Assembly: GCA_963971535.1 (NCBI GenBank)
Contig: OZ020594.1
Coordinates: forward strand, 116,161,127 to 116,225,126
Reading direction: 5' to 3'
From: Notolepis coatsorum
Lineage: Eukaryota; Chordata; Actinopteri; Aulopiformes; Paralepididae
DNA length: 64,000 nt
The notes below the pieces were generated by a model. It was not told the DNA's origin, did no database searches, and worked only from the letters and a program-made list of their open reading frames with translations. The number at the start of each line of letters is the position of its first letter. Within the stretch, counting starts at the first letter, position 1. The position numbers and the translations under genes were made by a program. This document shows, one piece after another, positions 21,576 to 32,636 of the stretch.

Positions 21576-22860
21576 TGTTGTGAAGGGCCAGATTAAAGCT
21601 GAGAATCTACGTTTATTGTTTTATATACCTTGTATATTATTTATATATACAATTTATATCCCTTTAAGCCTGCGTTTGAATCCTAGTAATATTCACTTTC
21701 CTCATTGGATAGCGCTCTCGGCGCCAGACGGCGCGCCCCTAAAGTCAGGTTCAAAGGCGAGCCTGGGCATGTTGGAGCATGCCTGGAGCCGGCGCATTGA
21801 TTCGAGACGAGAACTGAGGTTTGGCACTAGAAAGCCACTTAAGTATATATATCGTGGCAGGTGCGAACAGCAGCAGTTCGGCGTTCGGTAAAACAGTGAA
21901 GTGCAAGCAGTTCGTCTAAACAGAGTGTTGTGAACCACGTGCGAAGTGAATAGTAAAAGTGTCAGAGTTAATGCAGTAACGTCAAGTTCGACTTAGCTTA
22001 ATGTAAAGTAAAGAGTCGTTATTTAGTGTGAATCGTGCCAACAGCAGTTCGTTCGTGTGTAGCATTACCCAGCAGTTCGTTCGTTTAGTGACTAGTGAAA
22101 CCTTAGCCAGTGTGCGTGGACTAAATACATTGGTGCCAGTACACGAGGAGGGCCTAGTCGTGGAACCTACTGGACATGTGCATATTGGAACCTACGGCGG
22201 CGATTGCAGAACCAGTATTGGTTGGATTATAGTGATTGTGGAACGTACTACCTGGAGAAGAGCCTCGTTAATACCCACTGTCGTTTGGATTTAACCACCT
22301 TGAAGATTTACCTCGGGCTAGCTTCGTGGACCGAAGCTAGCTGGCTATCGTCATTGCTATCGGGCAATTGGATTACAGCTATTGCTTTGTTGCTGAGCAT
22401 TTGGATTACAAGGACTGGATTCTATACGAGAACCCCCTTCTTCTTCAATTGAACAGACTGAGTATCCGAACATTCTTCCTTCCTCCAGAGCTTACATCTC
22501 TGGGAGGAAACCCCCTGTCTCCAGCGGTACCAGCGTTTCCCCCTATATTGCCATCCTACGCCAGGCGGCGTTTAGTCTAGTACCCCATCGTAGGAATTAT
22601 TCATTCCAACTGACTTTTGCTACTGACTGACTTATTCATATTCTTCGCCATACAAGCGCAACCTTAATTCCCATCTCTGTACAATTTGCTGCATAACAAT
22701 AAATATTCTAAATGATATTTCTTTGTCACCGTGCCGTATTATTCTGAGTGTCTGCCATAATTAACTGTACTTTCTGGCAAGTAATAATAATGATAATTAG
22801 CAGTGGTTTAATCTATCACAATCTTTAATACAGTCAGGGTTTTGTAACCCCTCAGTTACA
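21576..22860 (+). repeat. 5' LTR of BEL/Pao element
   Basis: TATATATA at about 21844-21851 is a plausible TATA box, and AATAAA near 22700 a plausible poly(A) signal, giving U3-R-U5 order. Short spurious frames inside the LTR are repeated in the 3' LTR. Confidence 0.93.
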
Positions 22861-22861
22861 A

Positions 22862-22878
22862 TTGGTCCTTCGAGCCGG
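22862..22878 (+). promoter_or_regulatory. primer-binding site
   Basis: TTGGTCCTTCGAGCCGG begins one base after the 5' LTR. It starts with TGG, as expected for pairing with the CCA end of a tRNA. I do not assign the tRNA. Confidence 0.8.
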
Positions 22879-22915
22879 AGGGTATCAGTAATCTTAATAT
22901 CATATTAATAGTGAT

Positions 22916-24463
22916 ATGGCCAGCGGCGGACACTCTCCAAACGGCTCTCCCAAACTAGAGCGCCCTAGGCGCAAACGTCAGCCCCCTCCACACCTGGAGG
23001 ACTACGCTTTCGTTTTACCTCCTAGCTTATCTAAAAAGACGCTAAGCACGGATAAAACTAATAGTTTAAGCATGCCCAATCCTATCGACTTGTCGGCCCC
23101 ACCAGTAGAGACCCCAGTGGGTTCAAACGAAACTGACTTAGCTCACGGGGGGGAACAAGCGGGACATGACGTGACTATACCCAAAGACAGCGCCACCGGG
23201 ATAGACCCCGGAGCGCCAAAGGATAAAGACAGCGCCACCGAGATGGACCTCGGAACGCAAGAGACCCAAGAGTGCGCACCCGAGATAGACCTCCCCGTGC
23301 ACCCAAGAGAAGAGTACCGCGTCTTAGAGATGGATCTCGGGGCGCGGGAGAGAGTAAGAAGCAGCGTTCAAGAGATGGACCTCGGAGCGCGTAAAGAGAA
23401 CAGGTCACCACCAAGTCCTGTCAACGCCAGATCACCCTCATCAGCATCATCCCCCAGCGAGGCTGACCAGAGACTAGCGCAAGTCCTGATCGCCACGCTG
23501 ACAGCTTCAACCGAAAGAGAACGTCTCCAAGCGCAACAACAGAGTGAGCGCGAACATTCTGCAGTGGAAAGAGAACGTCTCCAGGCGCAACAACAAAGCG
23601 AGCGAGAACGCATCCGACTAGAAGAGAGTCGCCTCCAGGCTGACGCAGCGATGACCATCAGACTGGAAGAGAGGCGCCTCCAGGTTGAAGAAAACATTCA
23701 GTGAGACCGCACCAACGCGCAACGCGATGCACAGCGCGACGTCGCCAATGCACAGCGCGAGACGGAAAGAGACCGGTGGCAGGCGCAGATGATGGAGCAA
23801 TTGCTCCAGAGGGCGACTCCCCACTCCTCCACCCGGAGCTCCCGGAGATCATCACAACACGGGTCGAGGGCACCTTCCCCTCCCCGACAAATCTACACGG
23901 GACCCAGCCAGCAGGAAGAACCTGCTTACGTCGCCGAGCCCCCTCCCCGACCAGTCTATACGGGACCCAGCCAACGGGAAGATCCTGCCTACGTCGCCGA
24001 GAAACTAACTAAGAGACTTCAAGACCTAGCGGAGGACGAGGGAGGACATCAAGCCCCCACGCACGAACCCATCTCGGACCAGGAGGCCCAGTACAGCCCC
24101 GACCTCAGCCCCGAGCCACTGCGTTACGAACCCCCGACCCAACCCATGGGTGAGTTTAATACACAGTCAGTACCGAGGAGCAGTACCTGGGGGCCCGGCC
24201 TCTGGTACCCACCCAGCACTAACCCACGACCACACGTACTGGGAGAATCGCCCAGGAGGCATCTCCCCCTATGCGCATCTGTGTCCCAGCCATCCATGGC
24301 ATCTTACCTTGGAACACCCACGTTCCCAGACTTTACGCGTGAGGACAGAGCACAGTATACGGAACTACGCATGTGTTTAGAGACTATCATGTCCGATGTA
24401 CACGACGAGTCTTATAAATATGCCATCCTCCTCAAGCACCTTAAAGTGCCCAGAGCGCACTAG
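22916..24463 (+). pseudogene. BEL/Pao gag N-terminal part
   Basis: The ATG at 22916 opens a frame in which degenerate EMDLGAR-type repeats (about residues 75-165) lead into a charged coiled coil built from ERERLQAQQQSERE repeats. An in-frame TGA at 23702-23704, probably from a CGA codon, interrupts it. The same frame then continues to 24463 with two copies of a YTGPSQ..PAYVAE motif and Pro-rich sequence. A frameshift near 24455 passes the reading to the frame used at 24508. Gag would form the particle. The repeats vary in length and look specific to this lineage. Confidence 0.8.
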
Positions 24464-24507
24464 CGCTGGCATATTCGAACTCAAGAACCCCCTACTCGGA
24501 TGCTCTG

Positions 24508-26625
24508 GTGGCCCTCGACGCGCGCTATGGACGCATATGGGATTACGTAATCCAAGAAATACGAGATATCGACCGCCTCCCCCCAGCCAAAGACAATAGA
24601 GCACTAGATGACCTCTCTATCAAGGTACAATCCCTTGTGGGGATGCTGGGGTCACAAAAGGAGAAGGGGAGATATGAACTATATGCAAATTCTAACGTGG
24701 AGCGGATACTGGAGAAGCTCCCTCCAGCCCGTCAAGAGCGTTTTCGGCGGCAGAGAGACCACCGTGACCCCCACGGCCCAGAACCATCCCTCCTAGACCT
24801 GGCTGATTTCCTCGCCAGGGAGGTCAGCAGTCTACGATTAGACACGTTCGTGTGGGGTGGTTCTGACCCTAAAGATGGACCGAGAAGGTTCAACGACAAC
24901 CGCCGGTCCGTGACCGTGATGCACCAAGCCGAGGCTGTGTCACGGCAGACGAGCCACAACCCCCACGCCAAGGAGAAGTGGAAGGCTGTCTGTCAGTACT
25001 GTGACAGTGAACACCAGCTGTCACAGTGCGACGCCTTCAAAGACCTAACCACAGCCGAAATAGGTCAATGGCTTAAGGACAAACGCTGCTGCTTCCGCTG
25101 CGCGCGCGGCCACATGGCAGCCGAGTGCCGCCTGAAGAAAAGATGCGGCAAGTGTGACGGCGCCCACCTAGAAGTCCTGCATGAGAGCAACAAGCGCCCA
25201 CCAGGAAACCAAAGTCGGCCCATCACGGTGATGTACCAGGCCGAGGCGGTGTCACCACCGGCCAGCCTCAACCCCCCCGCCGAAGAGGAATTTGAGATCG
25301 CCTGTTTTTACTGCCACGGCGGACACTGGCTGTCAAAGTGCGACGACCACAAGACACTGACCCCCGCTGAAATGGATCAGCGGCTTAAGGCTAACGCGCA
25401 TGACTCCGCGTACTGCGATACACTGCGCAGGGTCCACAGGAGAAAACTAGCCCTACAAGGCAACCCACCAACAGGAGTGCTCCACATCGACCCCAAGTAT
25501 AGTGGGAGCCCCCGAGTGCTCATCAAAGTGGTCAGAGTGCTCCTGAGCTACGAGGACAAGGTCCTGGACACTTACGCCGTCCTCGACGATGGGTCAGAAA
25601 AGACTCTCCTCCTCGCTTCCGCCGCAGCCCAGTTGGGCCTGCGGGGTACCAAAGAAACAATGACAATCCGCACTATTCAGCGAGACCTAAAGACCATAAA
25701 GGGCGAAAACGTCTCATTCACAATAGCAGCGGTCGAGCAGCCCGAGAAGCGGTACAGCATCACTAAGGCATTTACAAGCCATGACATAGGTCTGTCGAGC
25801 TACGCCTACCCCATCCCACAGCTGATGGCGAAGTACGCGCACCTACGCAGACTACCTATACCGCTCATCGACGGCGCCACACCGACCCTGCTCATAGGCT
25901 CCGACCACGCGGACCTCATTGTCCCAATCGAGGCGGCCCACATCGGACCCAAAGGATGCCCAGTCGCGGTTCAGACCCGACTGGGGTGGACGCTCCAGGG
26001 CCCCCTCTATGGACTTGCCAGCCAACCCATGTCTACACGCTGCCTGTACACAAAGGTGAGCGACACAGGCCACTCTCTCGTACAGCCCGTTGAGAGGCTA
26101 TGGACATTAGATGCTATGCCTGTGAGAGAATCGTGGGCTCAAGAAGAGGCAGTTCCGAACTCCACCCCCCTCAGCTGCGCTCCAAGCGACGTAGCTGACC
26201 TCGAACCCAGCACCCCAAACTACCTCTTGATGGGGCGGCCGGAACCGGCCCCTCCTCAGACGGTGTACAGACAGAACAAGAGGAACGGACGGAGGATGTG
26301 GAGACACAACCAAGCACAGATCGACCAGTCTTGGGCCCGCTTCCTCCTAAGCTACCTACCATCCCTTCCAGCCCGTCAGAAGTGGGTAAAGGACAGGGAC
26401 AACCTGAAGGTGGACACAGTCGTTATGATCATAGACCAGTCACTACCCCGAGCTACGTGGCCGGCCGGCCGCGTGAGCAGAGTGATTACTGGTGCCGATG
26501 GGAAGGTCAGAGCGGCAGAAGTCATAGTCCAAGGGCGGACTTACACCCGACCCGTGGCGAAGCTGATAGAGTTGCCGGAGCTCCCTGACTCCCCTGATGA
26601 CGACCATAACCCACTGACTTTGTAG
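24508..26625 (+). CDS. BEL/Pao fusion: gag C-term, A17 protease, integrase C-term
   Basis: A 705-residue open frame. Residues ~1-150 are gag-like. Near 167-230 there is a series of Cys/His knuckles (CQYCDSEHQLSQC, CCFRCARGHMAAEC, CGKCDGAHLEVLH), with another near 266-280 (CFYCHGGHWLSKC). From ~325 comes an A17/DUF1758-type protease with the LDDGSEKTLL active-site region, then AVQTRLGWTLQGP. Around residues 535-565 the sequence switches to a DUF5641-type integrase C-terminal region (NYLLMGRPEPAPP, RQKWVKDRDNLKVDTVVMI, RPVAKLIELPEL). The whole RT, RNase H and integrase core is missing without loss of frame. The true start is upstream, before the frameshift. Confidence 0.88.
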   Translation: MALDARYGRIWDYVIQEIRDIDRLPPAKDNRALDDLSIKVQSLVGMLGSQKEKGRYELYANSNVERILEKLPPARQERFRRQRDHRDPHGPEPSLLDLADFLAREVSSLRLDTFVWGGSDPKDGPRRFNDNRRSVTVMHQAEAVSRQTSHNPHAKEKWKAVCQYCDSEHQLSQCDAFKDLTTAEIGQWLKDKRCCFRCARGHMAAECRLKKRCGKCDGAHLEVLHESNKRPPGNQSRPITVMYQAEAVSPPASLNPPAEEEFEIACFYCHGGHWLSKCDDHKTLTPAEMDQRLKANAHDSAYCDTLRRVHRRKLALQGNPPTGVLHIDPKYSGSPRVLIKVVRVLLSYEDKVLDTYAVLDDGSEKTLLLASAAAQLGLRGTKETMTIRTIQRDLKTIKGENVSFTIAAVEQPEKRYSITKAFTSHDIGLSSYAYPIPQLMAKYAHLRRLPIPLIDGATPTLLIGSDHADLIVPIEAAHIGPKGCPVAVQTRLGWTLQGPLYGLASQPMSTRCLYTKVSDTGHSLVQPVERLWTLDAMPVRESWAQEEAVPNSTPLSCAPSDVADLEPSTPNYLLMGRPEPAPPQTVYRQNKRNGRRMWRHNQAQIDQSWARFLLSYLPSLPARQKWVKDRDNLKVDTVVMIIDQSLPRATWPAGRVSRVITGADGKVRAAEVIVQGRTYTRPVAKLIELPELPDSPDDDHNPLTL

Positions 26626-26719
26626 ATTGACCTACTCCTCACAACAAGTATTGAGCAGTTGACTGGACTATTAATCTGTCTCCCTTAACTAATTAGGTGC
26701 GGACTAATTAGGAGGCGGC

Positions 26720-28004
26720 TGTTGTGAAGGGCCAGATTAAAGCTGAGAATCTACGTTTATTGTTTTATATACCTTGTATATTATTTATATATACAATTTA
26801 TATCCCTTTAAGCCTGCGTTTGAATCCTAGTAATATTCACTTTCTTCATTGGATAACGCTCTCGGCGCCAGACGGCGCGCCCCTAAAGTCAGGTTCAAAG
26901 GCGAGCCTGGGCATGTTGGAGCATGCCTGGAGCCGGCGCATTGATTCGAGACGAGAACTGAGGTTTGGCACTAGAAAGCCACTTAAGTATATATATCGTG
27001 GCAGGTGCGAACAGCAGCAGTTCGGCGTTCGGTAAAACAGTGAAGTGCAAGCAGTTCGTCTAAACAGAGTGTTGTGAACCACGTGCGAAGTGAATAGTAA
27101 AAGTGTCAGAGTTAATGCAGTAACGTCAAGTTCGACTTAGCTTAATGTAAAGTAAAGAGTCGTTATTTAGTGTGAATCGTGCCAACAGCAGTTTGTTTGT
27201 GTGTAGCATTACCCAGCAGTTTGTTCATTTAGTGACTAGTGAAACCTTAGCCAGTGTGCGTGGACTAAATACATTGGTGCCAGTACACGAGGAGGGCCTA
27301 GTCTTGGAACCTACTGGACATGTGCATATTGGAACCTACGGCGGCGATTGCAGAACCAGTATTGGTTGGATTATAGTGATTGTGGAACGTACTACCTGGA
27401 GAAGAGCCTCGTTAATACCCACTGTCGTTTGGATTTAACCACCTTGAAGATTTACCTCGGGCTAGCTTCGTGGACCGAAGCTAGCTGGCTATCGTCATTG
27501 CTATCGGGCAATTGGATTACAGCTATTGCTTTGTTGCTGAGCATTTGGATTACAAGGACTGGATTCTATACGAGAACCCCCTTCTTCTTCAATTGAACAG
27601 ACTGAGTATCCGAACATTCTTCCTTCCTCCAGAGCTTACATCTCTGGGAGGAAACCCCCTGTCTCCAGCGGTACCAGCGTTTCCCCCTATATTGCCATCC
27701 TACGCCAGGCGGCGTTTAGTCTAGTACCCCATCGTAGGAATTATTCATTCCAACTGACTTTTGCTACTGACTGACTTATTCATATTCTTCGCCATACAAG
27801 CACGACCTTAATTCCCATCTCTGTACAATTTGCTGCATAACAATAAATATTCTAAATGATATTTCTTTGTCACCGTGCCGTATTATTCTGAGTGTCTGCC
27901 ATAATTAACTGTACTTTCTGGCAAGTAATAATAATGATAATTAGCAGTGGTTTAATCTATCACAATCTTTAATACAGTCAGGGTTTTGTAACCTCTCAGT
28001 TACA
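26720..28004 (+). repeat. 3' LTR of BEL/Pao element
   Basis: Same length as the 5' LTR. A purine-rich tract (AATTAGGAGGCGG) precedes it. Most differences from the 5' LTR are C to T or G to A, several of them at CpG. Confidence 0.93.
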
Positions 28005-28117
28005 AGTACTGTTTGTGATACAAAAAGAGTCCAGAAAAAAAAGTATATACATTTGACGTAGAAACTGTACATTGGATTGGGTAGGTGGGGGTGGGGGGGG
28101 ACTGTACATTGGAGGTG

Positions 28118-30054
28118 TCAAGTCAAGTCAAGTCAAGAGTTTTATTTGTCACGGCATACGAGTATACAATGAAATGCGGGTGGTCTTGCCCGCAACGATG
28201 TGCAATACAGTGGGTACAACATATAATAGAATCCAATACAAAAAAAATTGTGCAATAACAGGTAACAGGTAACATGGTGTGACATCAAAATCGGTATCTG
28301 TACATAGTTATTTACAGAGCATATAGGGCATGCTAGGTAGCTTTGGTAGTGCAATACACTGTTACTGTTGCTAATACTGATTTAAAGTGGCCTTTCCTTT
28401 TGGCAATAAGTATGAGTGTGTGCGCATGAGTGTGTGCCCGCTCATGTTGAAGTGTTAAAGTGGCTGCTAGTGTGTGAGCGTGCACAGCGTGCGTGTCGTG
28501 TGTGTGCTCATGTGTGCTTATGTGTGGATAGTTCAGTGTTCTGTGGTACTCAATGTTCATTGTTCAGGACTCTGATGGCCTGGGGGAAGAAGCTAAGCCT
28601 AAGCCTCTCTGTCCTAGTAGCTGGGGTTCGCAGACGTCTGCCTGACCTCAGCAGCTGAAACAGGCTGTTATTGGGGTGGTGGGGGTCTTTCATTATTCTG
28701 CAGGCTCTGGATTTGCACCTCTTGTTGTATAGAACCTGCAGGGGAGGTAGTGCAATACCCGTGGTACGCTCGGCTGAGCGCACCACTCTCTGTAGGGCCT
28801 TCTTGTCCTGTGCCGTGCTGTTTCCATACCAGGCAGTGATGTTTCCGGTCAGGATGCTCTCTACAGCTCCTGAGTAGAAGGACTGGAGTATCTTCCCCGA
28901 TACTCTGAACTTCCTTAACTGTCTCAGGTGGTAGAGGCGCTGTTTTGCCTTCTTTACTACTGTGTCTACAGTATGTGTGTTGACCATGTCAGGTCCTCTG
29001 AGATGTGGACCCCCAGGTACTTAAAGCTGCTCACCCTGTCCACGGTAGCCCCGTTAATCATCAGTGGTGTGTGCGTCTCCTGCTGTCCTCTCCTATAATC
29101 CACGATCAGCTCCTTGGTTTTACCAATGTTCAGGAGCAGGCTGTTGTCCTGGCACCAGCGTTCCAGTACCTCAACCTCCTCCCGGTAGGCCTTCTCGTCG
29201 TTGTCCGAGATCAGCCCCACCACCACGTGTCGTCTGCGAACTTCACTATGGAGTTGGAGCTGAACTTGGCCACACAATCGTGTGTGTAGAGTGAGTACAG
29301 CAGGGGGCTCAGAACACAGCCCTGGGGGGACCCGATGCTCAGGGTGATGGTGTTGGAGGTCTGACCCCCCACCCTGACCGCCTGGGGTCTTTCGCTCAGA
29401 AAGTCCAGTACCCAGGAGCTCAGGGCGGAGCTCAGACCTAGCTCGATCAGCTTGTCCACCAGTCTGGTGGGGACTATGGTGTTGAACGCTGAGCTGTAGT
29501 CAATGAACAACAGACTCACATAGCCCCCCTTCTGACGGTCAAGGTGCGAGAGGGTGCTGTGCAGTACCTGGGAGACCGCGTCGTCGGTGGACCTGTTTGT
29601 CCTGTATGCAAATTGCATAGGGTCCATATCACTGGGGAGGGAGGCACAAATGTGGTCCTTGACCAGCCTCTCGAAACATTTCATGACCACAGAGGTGAGT
29701 GCCACCGGTCTGTAGTCATTTGGACATGTTGGGGAGGGTTTCTTCGGTACAGGGATGATGGTAGACATCTTGAAGCAGGCAGGGACCACTGACTCCGCCA
29801 GGGATTGATTAAATATGGCGGTGAACACTGGGGCCAGCTGGTTGGCACAGGACTTGAGTATGCGTCCTGTTATGCCATCTGGGCCAGCAGCCTTCCTGGT
29901 GTTCACCTGCATAAATGCTCTTCTCACACTGTGTTCCGACAACGAGAGAGCGTCCCCGCCCCCCCGCGGTTGCCCCCCCCCCCCTCCACAACAGCCGGCG
30001 CGCCAGTGACGTCACTAGCCGGAGAGCCAGCAGCGCCACTGTCTACACCAAACC
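28118..30054 (-). mobile_element. L2-type LINE, 5'-truncated
   Basis: A minus-strand LINE with a TCAAGTCAAGTCAAG tail repeat at the left followed by AGTTTTATTTGTCAC, as is typical of fish L2/Maui 3' ends. GAGGTG occurs at 28112-28117 and 30055-30060, a possible short target duplication inside LINE copy C. It has a C-terminal RT frame and no endonuclease. Confidence 0.85.
28560..29942 (-). pseudogene. L2 reverse transcriptase fragment
   Basis: Minus-strand reading from 29942: VRRAFMQVNTRKAAGPDGI, DYRPVALTSVVMKCFERLV, FAYRTNRSTDDAVSQVL, LFIDYSSAFNTIVPTRLV (motif A) and IGSPQGCVLSPLLYSLYTHD, then FADD. A frameshift just after FADD (about 29211-29277) and another near 28966-28987 move the reading through VERW-like and KYLGVHISEDLTWSTH sequence. 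It ends with a C-terminal block (KALQRVVRSAERTTGIALP, DPHHPNNSLFQLLRSGRRL) near 28560. The catalytic FADD and the C-terminal block are typical of vertebrate L2. The frameshifts and lack of an N-terminal endonuclease make it a dead copy. Confidence 0.9.
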
Positions 30055-30445
30055 GAGGTGGTTGGGTGGGTGGGGGGGGGGGGTGGGGGGGGGGTTGGGT
30101 AGGAGTGGGGGGAGGTTGGGTAGGAGGGGTGGGTGGGGGACACTGTACAACTGTACAAACAAAACTGTACATTGGATTATTGACAAGACCATACTTGGTA
30201 ATTTACTGTACATTGGAGGGGGTTGTGTTCGGACATTTACAGGGGCCAGTTTCGAGTTGCAGTCTCCCTTAGGTGTTTTTTTTTAGAGTGTTTTTGAAAG
30301 TGGGTAGTGATTCACATTCCTTTACAGCTTTGGGTAGGGCGTTCCACATTGATGTGGCATAATTGCGAAACGTGTTTAGTCCCTTGTTTGAGCCGAATCT
30401 GGGTTTAACATGATTTGTGGAGCTCCCTCTGGTGTTGTGATCGTG

Positions 30446-31556
30446 ATGTACCTGAACGCGTTCAATGAACGATCGTTCATGAACGCGTTCGTATTTTGGG
30501 CGAACTTGAACTGAACGTACTGTATATCCGCTAAATGAACGTAATTGAGAACGAGTTCATTCTCAGCCCTGTGTAACGGAGTTCAAAAGTGCGTTCATTC
30601 TCGGCACTCTGTTATTATAACGGCGTTCAAAGATGTGCCATATTTCATATGCATTTCAGCCGAAAACTCAGTTAAAACACACTGTAAACTGGACAAAAAT
30701 TATGCGTAAAAACCACCCGATCTGGCAACGTGCCTGTCACCCCCTGCTATTGGCTACGTGATCAGACTCCTCCTCACAACAAGCAGTGGAACAGTGCTTA
30801 CAGCAGAATCTGCGCGCAGAAGCCGAGAGGCGCTGCAGCAGCACTCGCTCAGTCAGAGTCAGACTCTAGACGTCGTCGTATGCATTTAAAAGAGTTTACA
30901 ATTCAAACTATTTGATAAACTTCTACTTTCAGCCCGGAAATGCATTCTGATAAACTGGATTAAGGATAAGCCTCAATTTTTACAAATGTGGTATAGAGAG
31001 ATCTTCGGTATGCTGCTACCCCATGAAAGACACTGTGCATAGAGGCAACAACGCTTCCTTTCAGGAGGTGTGTGGGCCCCACTATTAGACTATTTTCCTG
31101 CTGAAATGTATCGGATCCTTCTAAAGGCCCAATGCCCCATTGTATGGACAGACCTAGGATAGAAAAAATAAATATATGTATGTTTACATGTGAATGGGCT
31201 CGAGGCAAGTGCAATAATGTACAGTGCCTGTCTTGGTCTGCTTTCCTTTTTGCTTGTTTTTCTTTTTTTGTTTTTGCTTGCTTATGGTGTGGATGATGGC
31301 ATATAGATGAACTGGAGGACCCCCCCCCCCCTTGTCCCAATGTGTGTTTTTGTAATGTAAGTAACTGTACGTGAAACATCTATAATAAAAAAAAATATTC
31401 AAAAAAGAACTAAAAAGAACTAAATTAGTTCATTTTTGAAACCATGAACTTTAGTTCAACATTTTGAATTATGAACTATGAACTGAACTAGTTCATTTAA
31501 AAAAATTTGAACTGTGAACTGAACTAGTTCATGTAGAAAGTGAACTTTCCCAACAC
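30446..31556. mobile_element. hAT-like non-autonomous element
   Basis: An 8-bp repeat TGATCGTG at 30438-30445 and 31557-31564 flanks it, and LINE copy C continues across. The right end AAGTGAACTTTCCCAACAC resembles a common fish hAT terminus, but the left end (ATGTACCTGAACGCGTTC) is not its complement, so the left terminus is decayed or the element is asymmetric. Many GTTCAT/ATGAAC motifs occur inside. No transposase is seen. Confidence 0.7.
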
Positions 31557-31614
31557 TGATCGTGGTATTCACTGACCTTTGGGAAGTATTTTGACATGTA
31601 CATGGGTACATTGG

Positions 31615-32330
31615 CCTATCTAGTGTTCTATAGATATCTATGGTCCCTACTGCGTCTGCGTCTCTACATTTCGTAGCTCCAGTTCTGCAGACCCCTCTCT
31701 GATTGGTTGAGCTCCATTTCTGCAGACCCTCTCTGATTGGTTGAGCGCGTGCATGCGCATGATCCGCGACAAGCTCATCCGAGGTTTCTGATGACTACCC
31801 CCAAAACATGGAGGTCGCGAACGCAATTTATACGCATGGAAGTATTGATTACGCCATAACGAATCATTAAAAAAATATACCGTTAACTGGAATATGTTGT
31901 GTGTGCCTTTACACATATGTTGGATTATGTAATTGGTTTATCATTAAATGTTGTGCCTTACTAATAATAACTAATTCCTTGATCAATAGTCTCTGTGATA
32001 CTTTCTGAATATGATTTGGGAGGGTTATAATAGAAGAAAAACAGTGTAAACAATATAACGTTATGTGAATAAACCGCGAAATAATAACGAATTCCTTGGT
32101 CAATAGAAGTCTCTGTGATACTTTCTGAATATGATTTGGGAGGGTTATAATAGAAGAAAGACAGTGTAAACAATATAACGTTATGTGAATAAACCGCGAA
32201 ATAATAACTAATTCCTTGGTCAATAGAAGTCTCTGTGATACTTTCTGAATATGATTTGGGAGGGTTATAATAGAAGAAAGACAGTGTAAACAGTTTCTAA
32301 CAGCTGGCTGTGTTGTGAAATGTGCATAAC
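31615..32330. repeat. CCAAT-rich / 120-bp tandem module (left copy)
   Basis: Contains CTCTCTGATTGGTTGAG (inverted CCAAT) repeats near 31690-31745, and then three copies of a 120-bp unit (about 31960-32290, the first shortened). The same module recurs at 37436-38817. DIRS copy 1 separates the two. Confidence 0.85.
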
Positions 32331-32520
32331 GTTCTGTATCATTTGGGGATCCGCTCGGCATCACTCATGCACTCCCTCGCGTACGTGCACGTGCACTGAA
32401 TAAATTCCACAAATGTACCTTTAATACCAGTATTCGTCTGACCACACCCCTCGTTAGCTTACCTTCATAAGCAGGTGTGTGGTCACCTGCTCTCCTCCTT
32501 CTCGCTTTCACCACAAGGAA
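32331..32520 (+). repeat. DIRS left inverted terminal repeat
   Basis: Shares inverted blocks with about 37221-37432, including CTCGGCATCACTCATGCACT, the AATAAATTCCACAAATGTAC region and GCAGGTGTGTGGTCACCTGC. The outermost 30 bp differ between the two ends, and both versions are represented in the internal complementary region. Confidence 0.88.
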
Positions 32521-32636
32521 GTGCCTCGGTAGTACCCCACTTGACGTGTTGTTAGTTGAAAAGAGTTGTGACGAGTTTACATTGTGCTTAGTTTTTTCTT
32601 CTCTCATATCTGTTATAAGGAAAAAGCTAAGTCATA

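Larger units (their letters stand above)
21576..28004 (+). mobile_element. BEL/Pao LTR retrotransposon, internally deleted
   Basis: Both LTRs are 1285 bp (21576-22860 and 26720-28004), TGTTGTGAAG...GTTACA. An exact 5-bp duplication AGTAC is at 21571-21575 and 28005-28009. Internal order: primer-binding site, gag, zinc knuckles, A17-type protease, then directly the C-terminal integrase region. RT, RNase H and the integrase core are missing, so any mobility would need enzymes from a full-length relative. The LTRs differ at roughly ten positions. Confidence 0.95.
21343..31614 (-). mobile_element. LINE copy C, interrupted three times
   Basis: A minus-strand LINE of the same family, with its 3' tail ATTGATTGATTGAAAACT at 21343. 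Its pieces are 21343-21575, 28010-28117, 30061-30445 and 31565-31614. The interruptions are BEL/Pao (21576-28004), L2 (28118-30054) and a hAT-like element (30446-31556). The segments join in the order seen in the uninterrupted copy B. It reaches only into the C-terminal end of the RT coding region. Confidence 0.88.

Noticed and set aside
21547..22580. Several 60-110 codon frames (repeated at 26724-27724)
   Set aside because: They lie inside the BEL LTRs, are repeated identically in both, and show no domain.
31909..32364. 151-codon minus-strand frame with repeated CLHCLSSIITLPNHIQKVS-type units (also 37999-38316)
   Set aside because: The 120-bp tandem repeat is a multiple of three and keeps the frame open; no domain or start context.
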